Shown here: positions 8,441 to 17,152 of the stretch, piece after piece
Position numbering within the stretch: the first letter of the stretch is position 1
Layout: the number at the start of each line of letters is the position of its first letter
Origin: Brevibacillus thermoruber 423
Lineage (GTDB): Bacteria; Bacillota; Bacilli; Brevibacillales; Brevibacillaceae
Reading direction: 5' to 3'
Assembly (NCBI RefSeq): GCF_000454065.1
Contig: NZ_KE695653.1
Location: 242,067-306,066, forward strand
DNA length: 64,000 nt
Notes under the pieces: generated by a model
The model's input: the letters and a program-made list of their open reading frames with translations, nothing else
The model's database searches: none
Told to the model about the DNA's origin: nothing
Made by a program: the position numbers and the translations under genes

Positions 8441-8530
8441 AAGTGGGCGATTCAAAAGATGCTTATTATTATCGAAACTGGCATTCATGATATTTGCGAT
8501 GAAGGTAATTATAGTTGATTTTACTTTGTA

Positions 8531-9973
8531 TTACACCAACATATCTTTTATTACAGTGCATATACTCTCTTTGTAATCATCAGCAAGACATATCTGAACC
8601 CATTCCTTAACCATAGTTTCCCAAACACTGTTTGAACTTGTCCTTAACTTATCCCCCACAATTCTTGTCCAAGTGTGGTGATCAGGTTCAAGCATTACTT
8701 CTTCTAATACTGTAAAAAGATTTCCTGCCCCCATTCCGAACCTTTCAGGTAAGTTGCCCCAATTTTTCTCTTTTAATCCTTTGAAAACAACTATTTCTGG
8801 AGCACTATCCCCTGGAAGTTTAATACAACCGGGACTTTCATCACAATCTCCGTCCAAAACTCCAAGGGCCTTGTAGGGTAATTTTTTATTTATCGCAAGT
8901 GCCCCTAATAACCGCACTACATTGGCCGGACCAACATCAATAAATGATAATCGACGAATTATATCATCAGTTATATCAGTAGAACGAATAATTTCACGTA
9001 TCATTACTTCAGAACTTTTGTCTTCAACAAATAGTTGCAACTCCGGTTGATCATCTTCATCTAGCCTACTCATTGCAAATTCAGGTGATATCCCATAAAC
9101 TACGTTTATTCCCGTTGGGCTTGGATGTAGAAGAATTCTTGCTTCCTTAGGTAATTCTTGGAGTACATATGGACTATGAGTTGATAGAATAATTTGAACC
9201 CTCTTTTGTCTCGAGAACCAAAGTAAAAATCGAATTAGTCTTCTTTGTGCCTTTGGGTGAAGAGAAGCTTCGACTTCATCAATAATTAATAGAGAATTAT
9301 TAGGTATAGATTGAAGTGCCTGTACTAAATCGAGTGTTGTATCTTCACCAGCCCCTTGATGGAATTGTGAAATCTCACCAAATTCCCGCTCTAACAGGCC
9401 GATTTCCTTCTTATTATCAACATCAGGCTTTGCAAACCGCGCATTTTTATACTCCCTGTGTAGAATGTATGAGAGCCAATTTCTGTATTCTTCTGAAATT
9501 TGATTGTTAGCAATTTCTCCTGTTGCTTGCTTGGCGATCTTTGCATAACCAGCAGTTGCATCTAACGGTAGTGTTCTTGAAATATCAAAAATATAAACAT
9601 CGCGTTTATATCTCTTTTCAGGATAACTCCACTTTGCGTTCTTCTTGAAACTAAAACTATGTGTACTAGTTCCTTGACGTATTCTATAACTTAATGTAAC
9701 TCCTTCAATCGTATCCCAGTGAGTTGATATGAAGAAAGTAGATGGATAGTATGTCTTGTTTTTTTCTACATTTTCATAAGCGCAAGCAATGGATTTAAGT
9801 ACCGTACTTTTTCCACTTCCATTTTCCCCTGCAATGGCTACAACAGGGAAATTAAAATTGATGGTTTGGCCGGACCATCCTCTTAATCCATTTATCTCAA
9901 TAGATTCCAAAAATTGAGGCCACAACCCTTGTTGATACTGATCAGATATTCTTGCAATTTCCCTTGTCTGCAA
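8531..9973 (-). CDS. OLD-family-like ATPase with TOPRIM-type C-terminus (candidate defence gene)
   Basis: The 480-residue protein has an ABC/SMC-like ATPase domain: Walker A GENGSGKST (residues 49-57), a signature-like GAGEDT (~207), Walker B LLIIDE (~228) followed by ASLHPKAQRRL, and the H-loop STHS (~264). The C-terminal part has TOPRIM-like acidic motifs: LFVEDKSSE (~314) and VLDGDCD (~372). ATPase plus TOPRIM is the layout of OLD-family nucleases and relatives used in phage defence. It has no UvrD-like partner next door, so it resembles a stand-alone (class 1) member. Base composition is far more AT-rich than neighbours, which suggests acquisition by transfer. An inverted repeat at 9992-10021 may be its operator. 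Substrate and trigger unknown. Confidence 0.8.
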   Translation of the reverse strand: MQTREIARISDQYQQGLWPQFLESIEINGLRGWSGQTINFNFPVVAIAGENGSGKSTVLKSIACAYENVEKNKTYYPSTFFISTHWDTIEGVTLSYRIRQGTSTHSFSFKKNAKWSYPEKRYKRDVYIFDISRTLPLDATAGYAKIAKQATGEIANNQISEEYRNWLSYILHREYKNARFAKPDVDNKKEIGLLEREFGEISQFHQGAGEDTTLDLVQALQSIPNNSLLIIDEVEASLHPKAQRRLIRFLLWFSRQKRVQIILSTHSPYVLQELPKEARILLHPSPTGINVVYGISPEFAMSRLDEDDQPELQLFVEDKSSEVMIREIIRSTDITDDIIRRLSFIDVGPANVVRLLGALAINKKLPYKALGVLDGDCDESPGCIKLPGDSAPEIVVFKGLKEKNWGNLPERFGMGAGNLFTVLEEVMLEPDHHTWTRIVGDKLRTSSNSVWETMVKEWVQICLADDYKESICTVIKDMLV

Positions 9974-9991
9974 CTTAAGTTACACCCCTTT

Positions 9992-10021
9992 TTGGAATAT
10001 AGTTCTATAATACTATTCCAA
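9992..10021. promoter_or_regulatory. Inverted repeat TTGGAATA-N14-TATTCCAA upstream of the OLD-like gene
   Basis: Perfect 8-bp arms (9992-9999 and 10014-10021) flank an AT-rich core containing TATAAT-like bases, 20-50 bases upstream of the start at 9973. The position suits an operator over a promoter. Confidence 0.4.
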
Positions 10022-10091
10022 AAGGAGGTGGGTCTACATTAAATATAAGAAATTTCTCAATATGTTACCCTGCTTACTGCGTACAATAAAC

Positions 10092-10135
10092 AAAAAAAGA
10101 GTCTGTCGCTTCTCAAAATCGGACAAACAGACTCT
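10092..10135 (-). terminator. Terminator of the SLH/DUF4855 protein gene
   Basis: AGAGTCTGT (10098-10106) pairs with ACAGACTCT (10127-10135). On the minus strand the stem is followed by TTTTTTTG. It lies about 45 bases after the stop at 10179. Confidence 0.8.
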
Positions 10136-10178
10136 CATTGCATATTAGCAAATTATTTATACAGTATCCAAATCAACG

Positions 10179-12935
10179 CTACGGCATCTCTCCCGGCAAA
10201 TAATACTCCTCCCGGTCAAAACGGCCGCGCATCCACTTGTAGGTGTCGTCGTAGATGCCCCGGATCACCGGGTCGTCGCTGTTGGCCGCTTCCAGCAGCG
10301 TTTTGGAGCCGAAGTAGTAGGCGTGGATCCGGTTTTTGTCCATGCCCAGCTTGTGGGCCGCCACCAGTTGGTTGTAGTAGATCTGGTAAAACTTCGGATC
10401 GCGGTACATCCGCTCGTCCCCTTCGATTTCCACGCCCATGTCGTACTTGCTCACCACGTCCAGGGTGCCTTCGAAGCGGTCGAGCTGCACCGGCTTGTCG
10501 TTGTAGTAGTTGGGCTGGAGGAACGCGTAGTCGAAGTAGAGCGATTTCCACTCGGCCAGCCCCGGCGCTCCGTAGTACGGGATCCAGTAGAAACGAAGCG
10601 CGTCGTCGTGCACGATGCCGGCCATGTGACGAATCAGCTCCCGCTCCTTGGGCGCGCTGTCATCGATCAGCTCGTGGAACCAGTAGATGCCCTCCAGCTT
10701 CAGATAGGCAAAACCGGCTTTGTCCCAACGCTTTTTCAGCTCCCGGTAGTACCACTCCAGCGCCTGCTTGCGGTTTTGGTACGCCTGCTCCTCGCCCACC
10801 TGACCGGCGTTGAAGGAGAGGGACGGCTGCTTGTCGTCCAGACTGCCGAAGTCCGTCTGGGCCGGATTGGGGTAAGGAAGGGCGAGCACGACGTTTTCCA
10901 CCGTCGGCGTGCCGTACAACGTGCCCCGCAGGCGGTTGAACTCGCGCATCGCGTCGTTCAGCGCTTCCAACTGCTGGCCGGAGCGGAACAGGTCATTCAT
11001 GTATTCCTTCCATCCCTCTTTGGTGGCGGGCAGGATTTGATACGGCAAAAAGAGCACCGTGTCAAACATCTGGTCGACCATGTACCCGTCCTTGGTCCGG
11101 TAGCCGACCATCGGCAGGAAGTCTTCCTTCCGCCAGACGCCCCGCTCGCCGTATGCGCCGGAATAGGCCAGCAGCATGTTTTCCACGCGGCGGACCGTTT
11201 TTTCCTCGACGACGGTCTGCTTTTGGTTTTCCGGCGGCAGCAGGACGGACGGGCTCTCTCCCTTGCTCAGATCGGTCCCCCACACTTCCAACTGGCGCGC
11301 AAAGGCAAACACTTTTACCGGGAACGACACGCGGACGTAGCGCGCCTCCACTTTCGGCAGCGTCACGGCCAGCGTGCGCACCACCACCGCTTCCTCCGCC
11401 GGCGACACGTCATGCTTCGCTTTACCGGCGTAGTACCAGGCCCTGCCGTCGCGGGAGACCTCCACGTCCATCCATTCCGGCATGGTGATGCCCGCGCTTT
11501 TTTGCTGCTTAAACGTCAGCGTCACCCGCTCCAGCCGCTTTACCTCATGCAGGGCGACGGTCACTTTGCGCCCAAATTGGCGGTTGTAGCCGGTCCAGGT
11601 CTCCGACGGGGTAACCAGTCCGCCTACCGGGCCGGGGTACTGTTTTTCCAACTGGGTAAAATAGGCATCGGCCTTGCCCATTGTTTGGACAGAGGTAAAG
11701 CTGCCCGGCGCGAAGTTGACCAGGCCTTCCTCCTCGGCAGGTTGTGAGGCCGGCTCTGTTTCGTGCCCGGCCTGATTGGGTTTTGCGGGTGCGGTGTCCG
11801 TGCCGGCCTGATCGCCCTTGTCCGAATCGGCGGTTTTGGCCGGTTTGTTGGCTTCGCTAACATCATTTTCCGCCTTCTTCTCCGCATCCGGAGCCGCCGT
11901 TTCCGCCGCCTTCGCTTCCGATGCCCCTCCGGTTGCAGCCGCCGCCTCCGGCTGTTCATTCGGCTCAACCGCATCCTGCGGCTGCTGCGGCTCCGGCGCA
12001 GCGGTAATTTCCACGGGAATGTCCTTCGTGCGATACCCCAACGTCACGGTCAACGTGCCCTTGCCGGGTGTGGGGCCGGCGACAAACGTGCCGTCCGGCA
12101 GCACCGTTCCCAATTCCGGCCGGTCAAAGGCAAAGACGGGGGAAAACGGCAGAGTCCCGCCGGTTGGTGTCACTTCCACCCGTGTGCTGGTGCCGGCCAT
12201 CACCGACAGCTTGGCTGTATTGAGCGTAAAATCGGCCTGTTCTGCCTGCTGGTAGCGGGCGTTCAGCACGCGCTCGGCGATGATCGCGGCATCTCCCCGG
12301 GTCACCGTCCCCTGCGGGCGGAAATTGCCGCCAGCCCCCTGCATCCAGCGCTGGGCGGTAACGGCGGTCACTGCTTCCCGGGCGTAGTCGGCAATCTCCT
12401 CCTCATCCGCATACGCCGGTACGGCTGCGCTCTGCATCTGGCCGCCGCCCGCTTTCCACAGCCGCGTCAGCAGAACGGCCAGCTCCTGCCGGGTTAACGG
12501 GTCGGCCGCTCCCAGCGTGCCGTCGCTGCGCCCGTGAAGCACCCCAAGCTCCGCCAGTCCGTAGACGTACGGGGCGTACGGGCTGTCTGCCGGTACGTCG
12601 GCAAACACCGCTTGGTTCGGCTGTTTCGGCTGGACGCCCATCACCTTGGCCAGCAGCACCGCCACGTCCTGCCGGGACATCGGCTTTTGCGGATAAAAGC
12701 GGTCCCCGCCCTGGCCGCTGATCAGATGAACCGCAGCCAGCCGGTTGACGGCCTCCCGGGCGTAGCTGTTTTGCAAATCGGAAAAGGTCACGTTCTGCTC
12801 GTTGGGCAGTACCCCGCCCTGTTTCTCCGCTGCCGGGGCCGTCGCGGAACCAGCGGCCGCCGCGGCCTGGGTAAACAGCATCGACAGCACCAGACAAACG
12901 GTCATCGTCCTGGCTGCCATACGTTTCAACACCAT
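10179..12935 (-). CDS. Cell-surface protein: three SLH domains, Ig-like domain, linker, DUF4855 region
   Basis: The product is about 918 residues. A signal peptide (MVLKRMAARTMTVCLVLSM...AAAAA) is followed by three S-layer-homology domains, which anchor proteins to pyruvylated wall polymer (residues ~45-100, 110-165, 175-230; e.g. 'FSDLQNSYAREAVNRLA' and 'FADVPADSPYAPYVYGLAEL'). A bacterial Ig-like domain and an acidic Ala/Glu/Pro/Lys linker follow. Next comes a discoidin-like beta domain ('VTLTFKQQKSAGITMPEWMDVEV'). The C-terminal ~300 residues resemble DUF4855 ('GYRTKDGYMVDQMFDTVLFLPYQ', 'GIYWFHELIDD'), a TIM-barrel-like region suggesting glycan binding or hydrolysis. The ATG at 12935 has GGAGGAGG upstream; an open frame continues further but without a signal peptide. 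Monocistronic. Confidence 0.88.
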   Translation of the reverse strand: MVLKRMAARTMTVCLVLSMLFTQAAAAAGSATAPAAEKQGGVLPNEQNVTFSDLQNSYAREAVNRLAAVHLISGQGGDRFYPQKPMSRQDVAVLLAKVMGVQPKQPNQAVFADVPADSPYAPYVYGLAELGVLHGRSDGTLGAADPLTRQELAVLLTRLWKAGGGQMQSAAVPAYADEEEIADYAREAVTAVTAQRWMQGAGGNFRPQGTVTRGDAAIIAERVLNARYQQAEQADFTLNTAKLSVMAGTSTRVEVTPTGGTLPFSPVFAFDRPELGTVLPDGTFVAGPTPGKGTLTVTLGYRTKDIPVEITAAPEPQQPQDAVEPNEQPEAAAATGGASEAKAAETAAPDAEKKAENDVSEANKPAKTADSDKGDQAGTDTAPAKPNQAGHETEPASQPAEEEGLVNFAPGSFTSVQTMGKADAYFTQLEKQYPGPVGGLVTPSETWTGYNRQFGRKVTVALHEVKRLERVTLTFKQQKSAGITMPEWMDVEVSRDGRAWYYAGKAKHDVSPAEEAVVVRTLAVTLPKVEARYVRVSFPVKVFAFARQLEVWGTDLSKGESPSVLLPPENQKQTVVEEKTVRRVENMLLAYSGAYGERGVWRKEDFLPMVGYRTKDGYMVDQMFDTVLFLPYQILPATKEGWKEYMNDLFRSGQQLEALNDAMREFNRLRGTLYGTPTVENVVLALPYPNPAQTDFGSLDDKQPSLSFNAGQVGEEQAYQNRKQALEWYYRELKKRWDKAGFAYLKLEGIYWFHELIDDSAPKERELIRHMAGIVHDDALRFYWIPYYGAPGLAEWKSLYFDYAFLQPNYYNDKPVQLDRFEGTLDVVSKYDMGVEIEGDERMYRDPKFYQIYYNQLVAAHKLGMDKNRIHAYYFGSKTLLEAANSDDPVIRGIYDDTYKWMRGRFDREEYYLPGEMP

Positions 12936-12966
12936 GTTTCCTCCTCCAACGTACTGCTTCTCTGTA

Positions 12967-14124
12967 TTACGCATCCGGCGCAACCGCCGCCGGACGAGGC
13001 GGTTTCGGGCCGAAAAACTGGTAGTAGTCCACCTTGATGTTGCCGTTGTACAATTTCCGCTTCTTGCTGGCCGTCCGGCCGAAGTGCTTCTCAAACTGCT
13101 CGTCCGACGTCAGCACGTAAAACGACCACGTGTCCAGCGCGGAAAAGACCTCGCCCATGTCGCGGTACAACCGGCTTATCTGCTTCCAGTCGCCCAGACG
13201 TTCGCCGTACGGCGGGTTGCAGATCAGATAGCCGTATTTGCGTTTGGTACGGACGTCGCGCACGTCCATGCGCTGGAAGTGAATCTGATCCTCCACGCCC
13301 GCTTCGGCCGCGTTGCGCCGTGCGACCCGCAGAATCTCGTCATCGATGTCCGTGCCGATGATCTCCAGCTTCTGGTCGTAGCGGGCCAGATCGTGTGTCT
13401 CCGCCCGGGCTTCCCGCCACACGGTCTTCGGGATGGTCGGCCAGCTCTCGGAGACGAATTCGCGGTTCATCCCCGGGGCGATGTTCTGCCCGATCAGGGC
13501 CGCCTCAATCGGAATCGTGCCGGAACCGCAGAACGGATCCATCAAGATGCGGTCCGGCTTCCAGCGGGACAAGAGGATCATCGCCGCCGCCATCGTCTCT
13601 TTCAACGGAGCCGCGCCGATCAAGCCGCGGTATCCCCGCTTGTGCAGCCCCGGTCCCGACGTGTCGATGGTCAAGGTGGCGACGTCCTTCAACAGGGCCA
13701 CCTCGATCTTGTACATCGGTCCCTGCTCCTCGAACCAGTCCCGCTTGTACGTTTTTTTCAGGCTTTCCACCACCGCTTTTTTCACGATCGCCTGACAGTC
13801 GGGCACGCTGAACAGCGTCGATTTCACCGATTTGCCTTCCACCGGAAACGCTGCGTTTTCCGGGAGCCAGTCCGACCAGGGCAGCGCCTTGGTCTTTTCA
13901 AACAGCTCGTCAAACGTCGTCGCCCGAAACTCCCCCATTTTAAGACGCACGCGATCCGCCGTTCGTAACCACAAATTTGCCCGCGGTATCGCGGAAATGT
14001 CTGCCGTAAACGTCACCTTGCCGTTGTCCACCTTGACGTCCTCGTAGCCCAGCGCCCTTACTTCCTGGGCTACCACGGCTTCCAGGCCAAACGTCGCCGT
14101 GGCGATCAATTCCACTTTTTGCAT
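12967..14124 (-). CDS. THUMP-domain class I rRNA methyltransferase (YpsC/RlmL-N type)
   Basis: This SAM-dependent RNA methyltransferase probably makes m2G in 23S rRNA. The 385 residues comprise an N-terminal ferredoxin-like/THUMP region (residues ~1-150), then a Rossmann methyltransferase with motif I LMDPFCGSGTIPIEAALI (~residue 195) and the N6/N2-guanine catalytic motif NPPYGER (~residue 305). Length and motif order match Bacillus YpsC (COG0116). The start ATG is at a family-typical position (MQKVELIATATFGLEAVV). The SLH gene follows 30 bases downstream on the same strand. Confidence 0.92.
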   Translation of the reverse strand: MQKVELIATATFGLEAVVAQEVRALGYEDVKVDNGKVTFTADISAIPRANLWLRTADRVRLKMGEFRATTFDELFEKTKALPWSDWLPENAAFPVEGKSVKSTLFSVPDCQAIVKKAVVESLKKTYKRDWFEEQGPMYKIEVALLKDVATLTIDTSGPGLHKRGYRGLIGAAPLKETMAAAMILLSRWKPDRILMDPFCGSGTIPIEAALIGQNIAPGMNREFVSESWPTIPKTVWREARAETHDLARYDQKLEIIGTDIDDEILRVARRNAAEAGVEDQIHFQRMDVRDVRTKRKYGYLICNPPYGERLGDWKQISRLYRDMGEVFSALDTWSFYVLTSDEQFEKHFGRTASKKRKLYNGNIKVDYYQFFGPKPPRPAAVAPDA

Positions 14125-14210
14125 GATACAATCTCCTGTCGTTCGGAAATGGCAGGGTGAAACCCCTCTACTATATTACCCGATTTGGCATACGCGTTGG
14201 TAATGTTCGT

Positions 14211-14245
14211 CAAACAAAAGTCCCGTCTCCCAAATCGGGGACGGG
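14211..14245 (-). terminator. Terminator of the GNAT gene
   Basis: CCCGTC...GACGGG (14222-14227 / 14240-14245) is followed on the minus strand by ACTTTTGTTT. It lies 35-70 bases past the stop at 14280. Confidence 0.75.
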
Positions 14246-14279
14246 TGACGCCTCGCATGCCGGCAGGAGGCCCAGTCGC

Positions 14280-15176
14280 TCAACCGCCCTGCTCCATCGG
14301 GCGGATCATGTACACCTGTTCGGTGCCGGACGGCTGAAACCCGGCCTGCTCCAGCACGCTCACCACCAGCTTGCGGGAGGCCGGCAGATTGAAGGTGGAA
14401 CGCGTGCAGGCCAGCTCCAGCGGCGCCCACACATGGGCCAGCGCAAAGCGAACGATCGCCTCCGCGTCAGCCCGTCCGGGCAGGACAGCGCACTGCCGCA
14501 GCACGATGGCGGTCGGTTTGCCCGACTCGTCCAGCGTCCGTTTGTAGAAGGCGTAGCCGACCGTCTCGCCGTACCCGTCTTCCACGAAGACCGCCTCCCC
14601 GTCGCGAAGGCTGGGCCACTGGTTTTGCCACGGCACGTCCGCCTCGTAAAAGGAGAGCGAAGCCGCCTCCTGGGGAATGCCGCGCCGCAGCCGGTACGGG
14701 GCGGATGTGACGTCACCAAACGGCCGATCCGCCAGCGCGTCGGTACGCTGCCAGAACAGCAGCCGGTCCGTCACCTCGTACCCGAGCTGCCGGTAGAGGG
14801 CGATCGCCTTTTCGTTTTGCCGGAGGGCTTCCAGCGTGGCCAGCTCGACGCCTGCTTCCCGGTACAGCGCAAGCGTCTCTTCCATCAATCGGCGTCCCAC
14901 GCCCTGCCGGCGGTACGCCGTGGCGATGCCGGTGCCTCCGTTCCAGGCCACCTTTTTCCCGTTGATGGTGCGAACGCCGCTGGCGACCAAACCGATCGGT
15001 TCCCCGTCCGCGAACGCGACCACAGACAGGGATGGCGCGTATTCCTCCCGTCCCAGCCGCTGCAGCAGACTTTCCTCCGTCATCGTCACCGGAACAAAAT
15101 AGCCCTCAAATCCCCGGTTCCACGCCAGCGTGACCTCGGCCAGCGTGCATTGGTTCATGCGCTTGACGACAATCAT
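14280..15176 (-). CDS. Tandem GNAT-family N-acetyltransferase
   Basis: The 298-residue protein has an N-terminal GNAT fold with the acetyl-CoA pyrophosphate-binding motif YRRQGVGRRLMEE (residues ~85-97), followed by NEKAIALYRQLGYEV, the typical beta6-beta7 end. The second half looks like a degenerate GNAT copy ('YAFYKRTLDESGKPTAIVLRQCAVLPGRADAEAIV'). The ATG at 15176 has GAAGGTG just upstream and makes the N-terminus MIVVKRMNQCTLAEVT typical for the group. The open frame extends much further upstream, but that part is antisense to thiN and lacks signals. The promoter is at 15206-15235. Substrate unknown. Confidence 0.88.
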   Translation of the reverse strand: MIVVKRMNQCTLAEVTLAWNRGFEGYFVPVTMTEESLLQRLGREEYAPSLSVVAFADGEPIGLVASGVRTINGKKVAWNGGTGIATAYRRQGVGRRLMEETLALYREAGVELATLEALRQNEKAIALYRQLGYEVTDRLLFWQRTDALADRPFGDVTSAPYRLRRGIPQEAASLSFYEADVPWQNQWPSLRDGEAVFVEDGYGETVGYAFYKRTLDESGKPTAIVLRQCAVLPGRADAEAIVRFALAHVWAPLELACTRSTFNLPASRKLVVSVLEQAGFQPSGTEQVYMIRPMEQGG

Positions 15177-15205
15177 CGTTTCACCTTCCCGCATTTGGTA
15201 AAAAT

Positions 15206-15235
15206 ATTTTAATCGACCGAATCCAAAACATTCAA
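15206..15235 (-). promoter_or_regulatory. Promoter of the GNAT gene
   Basis: On the minus strand, TTGAAT (15230-15235), an 18-base spacer and TAAAAT (15206-15211) lie 30 bases before the start at 15176. Confidence 0.55.
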
Positions 15236-15557
15236 TCATTTTCATCGGCGGCATTTTGGGCGATGACGGCCGGCACGATCTGCATCGACGGCCGGATATG
15301 CGGCAGGCGAAACGGACGGCGGCATCTTCATTGGCGAATCGGGGCGGGTCCATGGTATTGTGAAAGGGAGAAAAACGTGGCGGTCGCGGGTCGGTTGGAA
15401 GGCTGCTCCAACGCCTCCGGCACGCTGCGCTTCGCCGCCACCGGACGGATCGGCGGCGGTACGGGGCCGGACTCGCTGATCGAGGAAGACAGGGCCCGCT
15501 CCCAAGGGAACTGTCAGAGGAAGACAAACGCAATCGACACGGAATGAGGAAGAAACC
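15236..15557. other. GC-rich intergenic stretch before thiN
   Basis: About 320 bases between the divergent GNAT promoter and thiN. No protein family is recognisable in any frame, and I see no TPP riboswitch core (no CTGAGA motif) despite the downstream thiamine gene. Short self-complementary segments (GGTTGGAAGGCTGCTCCAACGCC) occur but form no convincing terminator. Confidence 0.35.
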
Positions 15558-16202
15558 ATGAACAAACCAACGCGAATCATCCTGTTTGCGGGAGGCAGCC
15601 TGGGCGACTGGGCGCTCGCCGAAGTGCGGGAGGGCGACTGTCTGGTCGGCGTCGACCGGGGAGCGCTGTTTCTCGTCCGCCACGGCCTTCGCCCCCGCCT
15701 GTCCATCGGCGATTTTGACTCGGTCACGCCCGAAGAGTGGGCGGAAATCCGCGCGCACAGCGAAGAAGTGCGCTCCTGCGACCCGGTCATGAAAGATTTG
15801 ACCGACACGGAGATGGGCTTTGCCTGGGCGCTGGAGCAGGGCGCGCAGGAGATTGTCCTGGCGGGGGCGCTGGGGTCCCGTTTCGACCACGCGCTGGCCA
15901 ACGTCCACCTGTTGTGGAAAGGGCTGCGCGCCGGCGCACGCTGCCGGATCGTCGACGCCACCAACGAAATCATGCTCGCCGACCGGGAGCTGACCCTCGG
16001 CCCCAGCCGCTTTCCCCACGTCTCGCTGCTGCCGCTCACCCCGGAAGTGACCGGCATTACCCTGTCCGGGTTTCAGTATCCGTTGAAAAATGCGACGCTG
16101 CGCCTCGGCGACACGCTGGGCATCAGCAACGTGCTGACGGCGGACAGCGGGACGATCTCGGTCGCAAGCGGCTGTCTGATCGTCATTCGCAGCATGGATT
16201 AG
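15558..16202 (+). CDS. thiN: Thiamine diphosphokinase
   Basis: The enzyme transfers pyrophosphate from ATP to thiamine to give thiamine diphosphate (cytoplasm). The 214-residue length and motifs fit: an N-terminal GVDRGALFL segment, the Mg/ATP-binding GDFDSV (residues ~51-56), DTEMGFAWAL, and GALGSRFDHALANV with the RxDH signature (~residues 105-118). A thiamine-binding C-terminal beta domain carries SNVLTADSGTISVASG. The start ATG has GAGGAAG upstream. It is convergent with ung, with only 18 bases between stops. In Bacillus thiN often follows rpe/rsgA; here it stands alone. Confidence 0.93.
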   Translation: MNKPTRIILFAGGSLGDWALAEVREGDCLVGVDRGALFLVRHGLRPRLSIGDFDSVTPEEWAEIRAHSEEVRSCDPVMKDLTDTEMGFAWALEQGAQEIVLAGALGSRFDHALANVHLLWKGLRAGARCRIVDATNEIMLADRELTLGPSRFPHVSLLPLTPEVTGITLSGFQYPLKNATLRLGDTLGISNVLTADSGTISVASGCLIVIRSMD

Positions 16203-16220
16203 CGGAAAGCGCGCCCCCGT

Positions 16221-16922
16221 CTATTGCGCCTTCGCGGCGGTCAGCTCCGCCTGTAAGGGAAGCTGCCAGTCGATTTCCCCCAGACCTTGTTCCCGCAAAA
16301 AGCGGTTGGCCCGGGAAAACGGCCGGCTGCCGAAAAAGCCCCGGTTGGCGGAAAACGGACTGGGGTGCGGGGATTGAATCACGCAGTGTTTCCGGGTGTC
16401 AATAAACGACGCTTTCTCCTGCGCGTGACGCCCCCAGAGAATAAAGACCATCGGCGTTTCCCGCTCGTTCAGGACGGCGATGACCCTGTCGGTAAACTGC
16501 TCCCAGCCCATCCCCTTGTGCGAATTGGGGCTGCCCGCCCGCACGGTCAGCACTGTGTTGAGCAGCAGGACCCCCTGTTTTGCCCAGCTCACCAGATAGC
16601 CGTGATCGGGGATGGCACAGCCCAAATCGCTCTGCAGCTCCTTGAAGATGTTTTGCAGCGACGGCGGCGGCGTGACCCCCGGCTTGACGGAAAAGCTGAG
16701 ACCGTGGGCTTGTCCCGGTCCGTGATACGGGTCCTGACCGAGAATCACCACCTTGGTTTCCCGGTACGGCGTCAGATGGAGCGCGTTGAAAATGTCGTAC
16801 ATGTCGGGATACACGGTGCGGCTTTGGTATTCCGCCTTCAGGAACTGCCGCAACTGCCGGTAGTACGGTTTCTCGAATTCGTCCGCCAGCAGTTCGGCCC
16901 AATCGTTGCGCAAAATAGCCAT
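16221..16922 (-). CDS. ung: Uracil-DNA glycosylase, family 1
   Basis: The enzyme excises uracil from DNA as the first step of base-excision repair. All family-1 motifs are present: the catalytic water-activating [18 protein letters not shown] (Asp in GQDPY), [18 protein letters not shown], and the minor-groove loop [13 protein letters not shown] with the catalytic His. From the ATG at 16922 the product is 233 residues, typical for Bacillus Ung. This start (MAILRNDW) is preferred over one 30 bases upstream because AAGGTGTGAAGGA precedes it. Confidence 0.97.
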   Translation of the reverse strand: MAILRNDWAELLADEFEKPYYRQLRQFLKAEYQSRTVYPDMYDIFNALHLTPYRETKVVILGQDPYHGPGQAHGLSFSVKPGVTPPPSLQNIFKELQSDLGCAIPDHGYLVSWAKQGVLLLNTVLTVRAGSPNSHKGMGWEQFTDRVIAVLNERETPMVFILWGRHAQEKASFIDTRKHCVIQSPHPSPFSANRGFFGSRPFSRANRFLREQGLGEIDWQLPLQAELTAAKAQ

Positions 16923-17152
16923 GTCCTTCACACCTTGCTTTTTCTTCTCCATTGTCTACTGTATCAAAAAGAGACGGGTCCGGCGATAACTTTCCCGAGC
17001 CGGCCGCCCCCCTTTTCCTCCACAACCGCAGAAAAAAAGGCGAACGACGCGTGCTGTCTGCCGCCCGGCCATCGGAACAATCGAACGCGAAAGGGCACCC
17101 CTGGACGAGCAAGGGCGCCCTGTTTCCCTTCCCCGCCGGACAAATTCCACCG

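Noticed and set aside
10323-11747. A 474-codon open frame on the plus strand
   Set aside because: Antisense to the SLH/DUF4855 gene; no family features and no ribosome-binding site.
12936-13094. An upstream extension of the SLH protein gene
   Set aside because: It overlaps the methyltransferase stop, is Arg-rich without a signal peptide, and the ATG at 12935 has a strong ribosome-binding site followed by a signal peptide.
15236-15557. A TPP riboswitch in front of thiN
   Set aside because: The TPP core motif (CTGAGA and its partner) is absent and no terminator or anti-Shine-Dalgarno structure is seen.
15177-16019. A long N-terminal extension of the GNAT gene
   Set aside because: The extension is antisense to thiN and lacks any start signal; a good ribosome-binding site and family-typical N-terminus occur at 15176.
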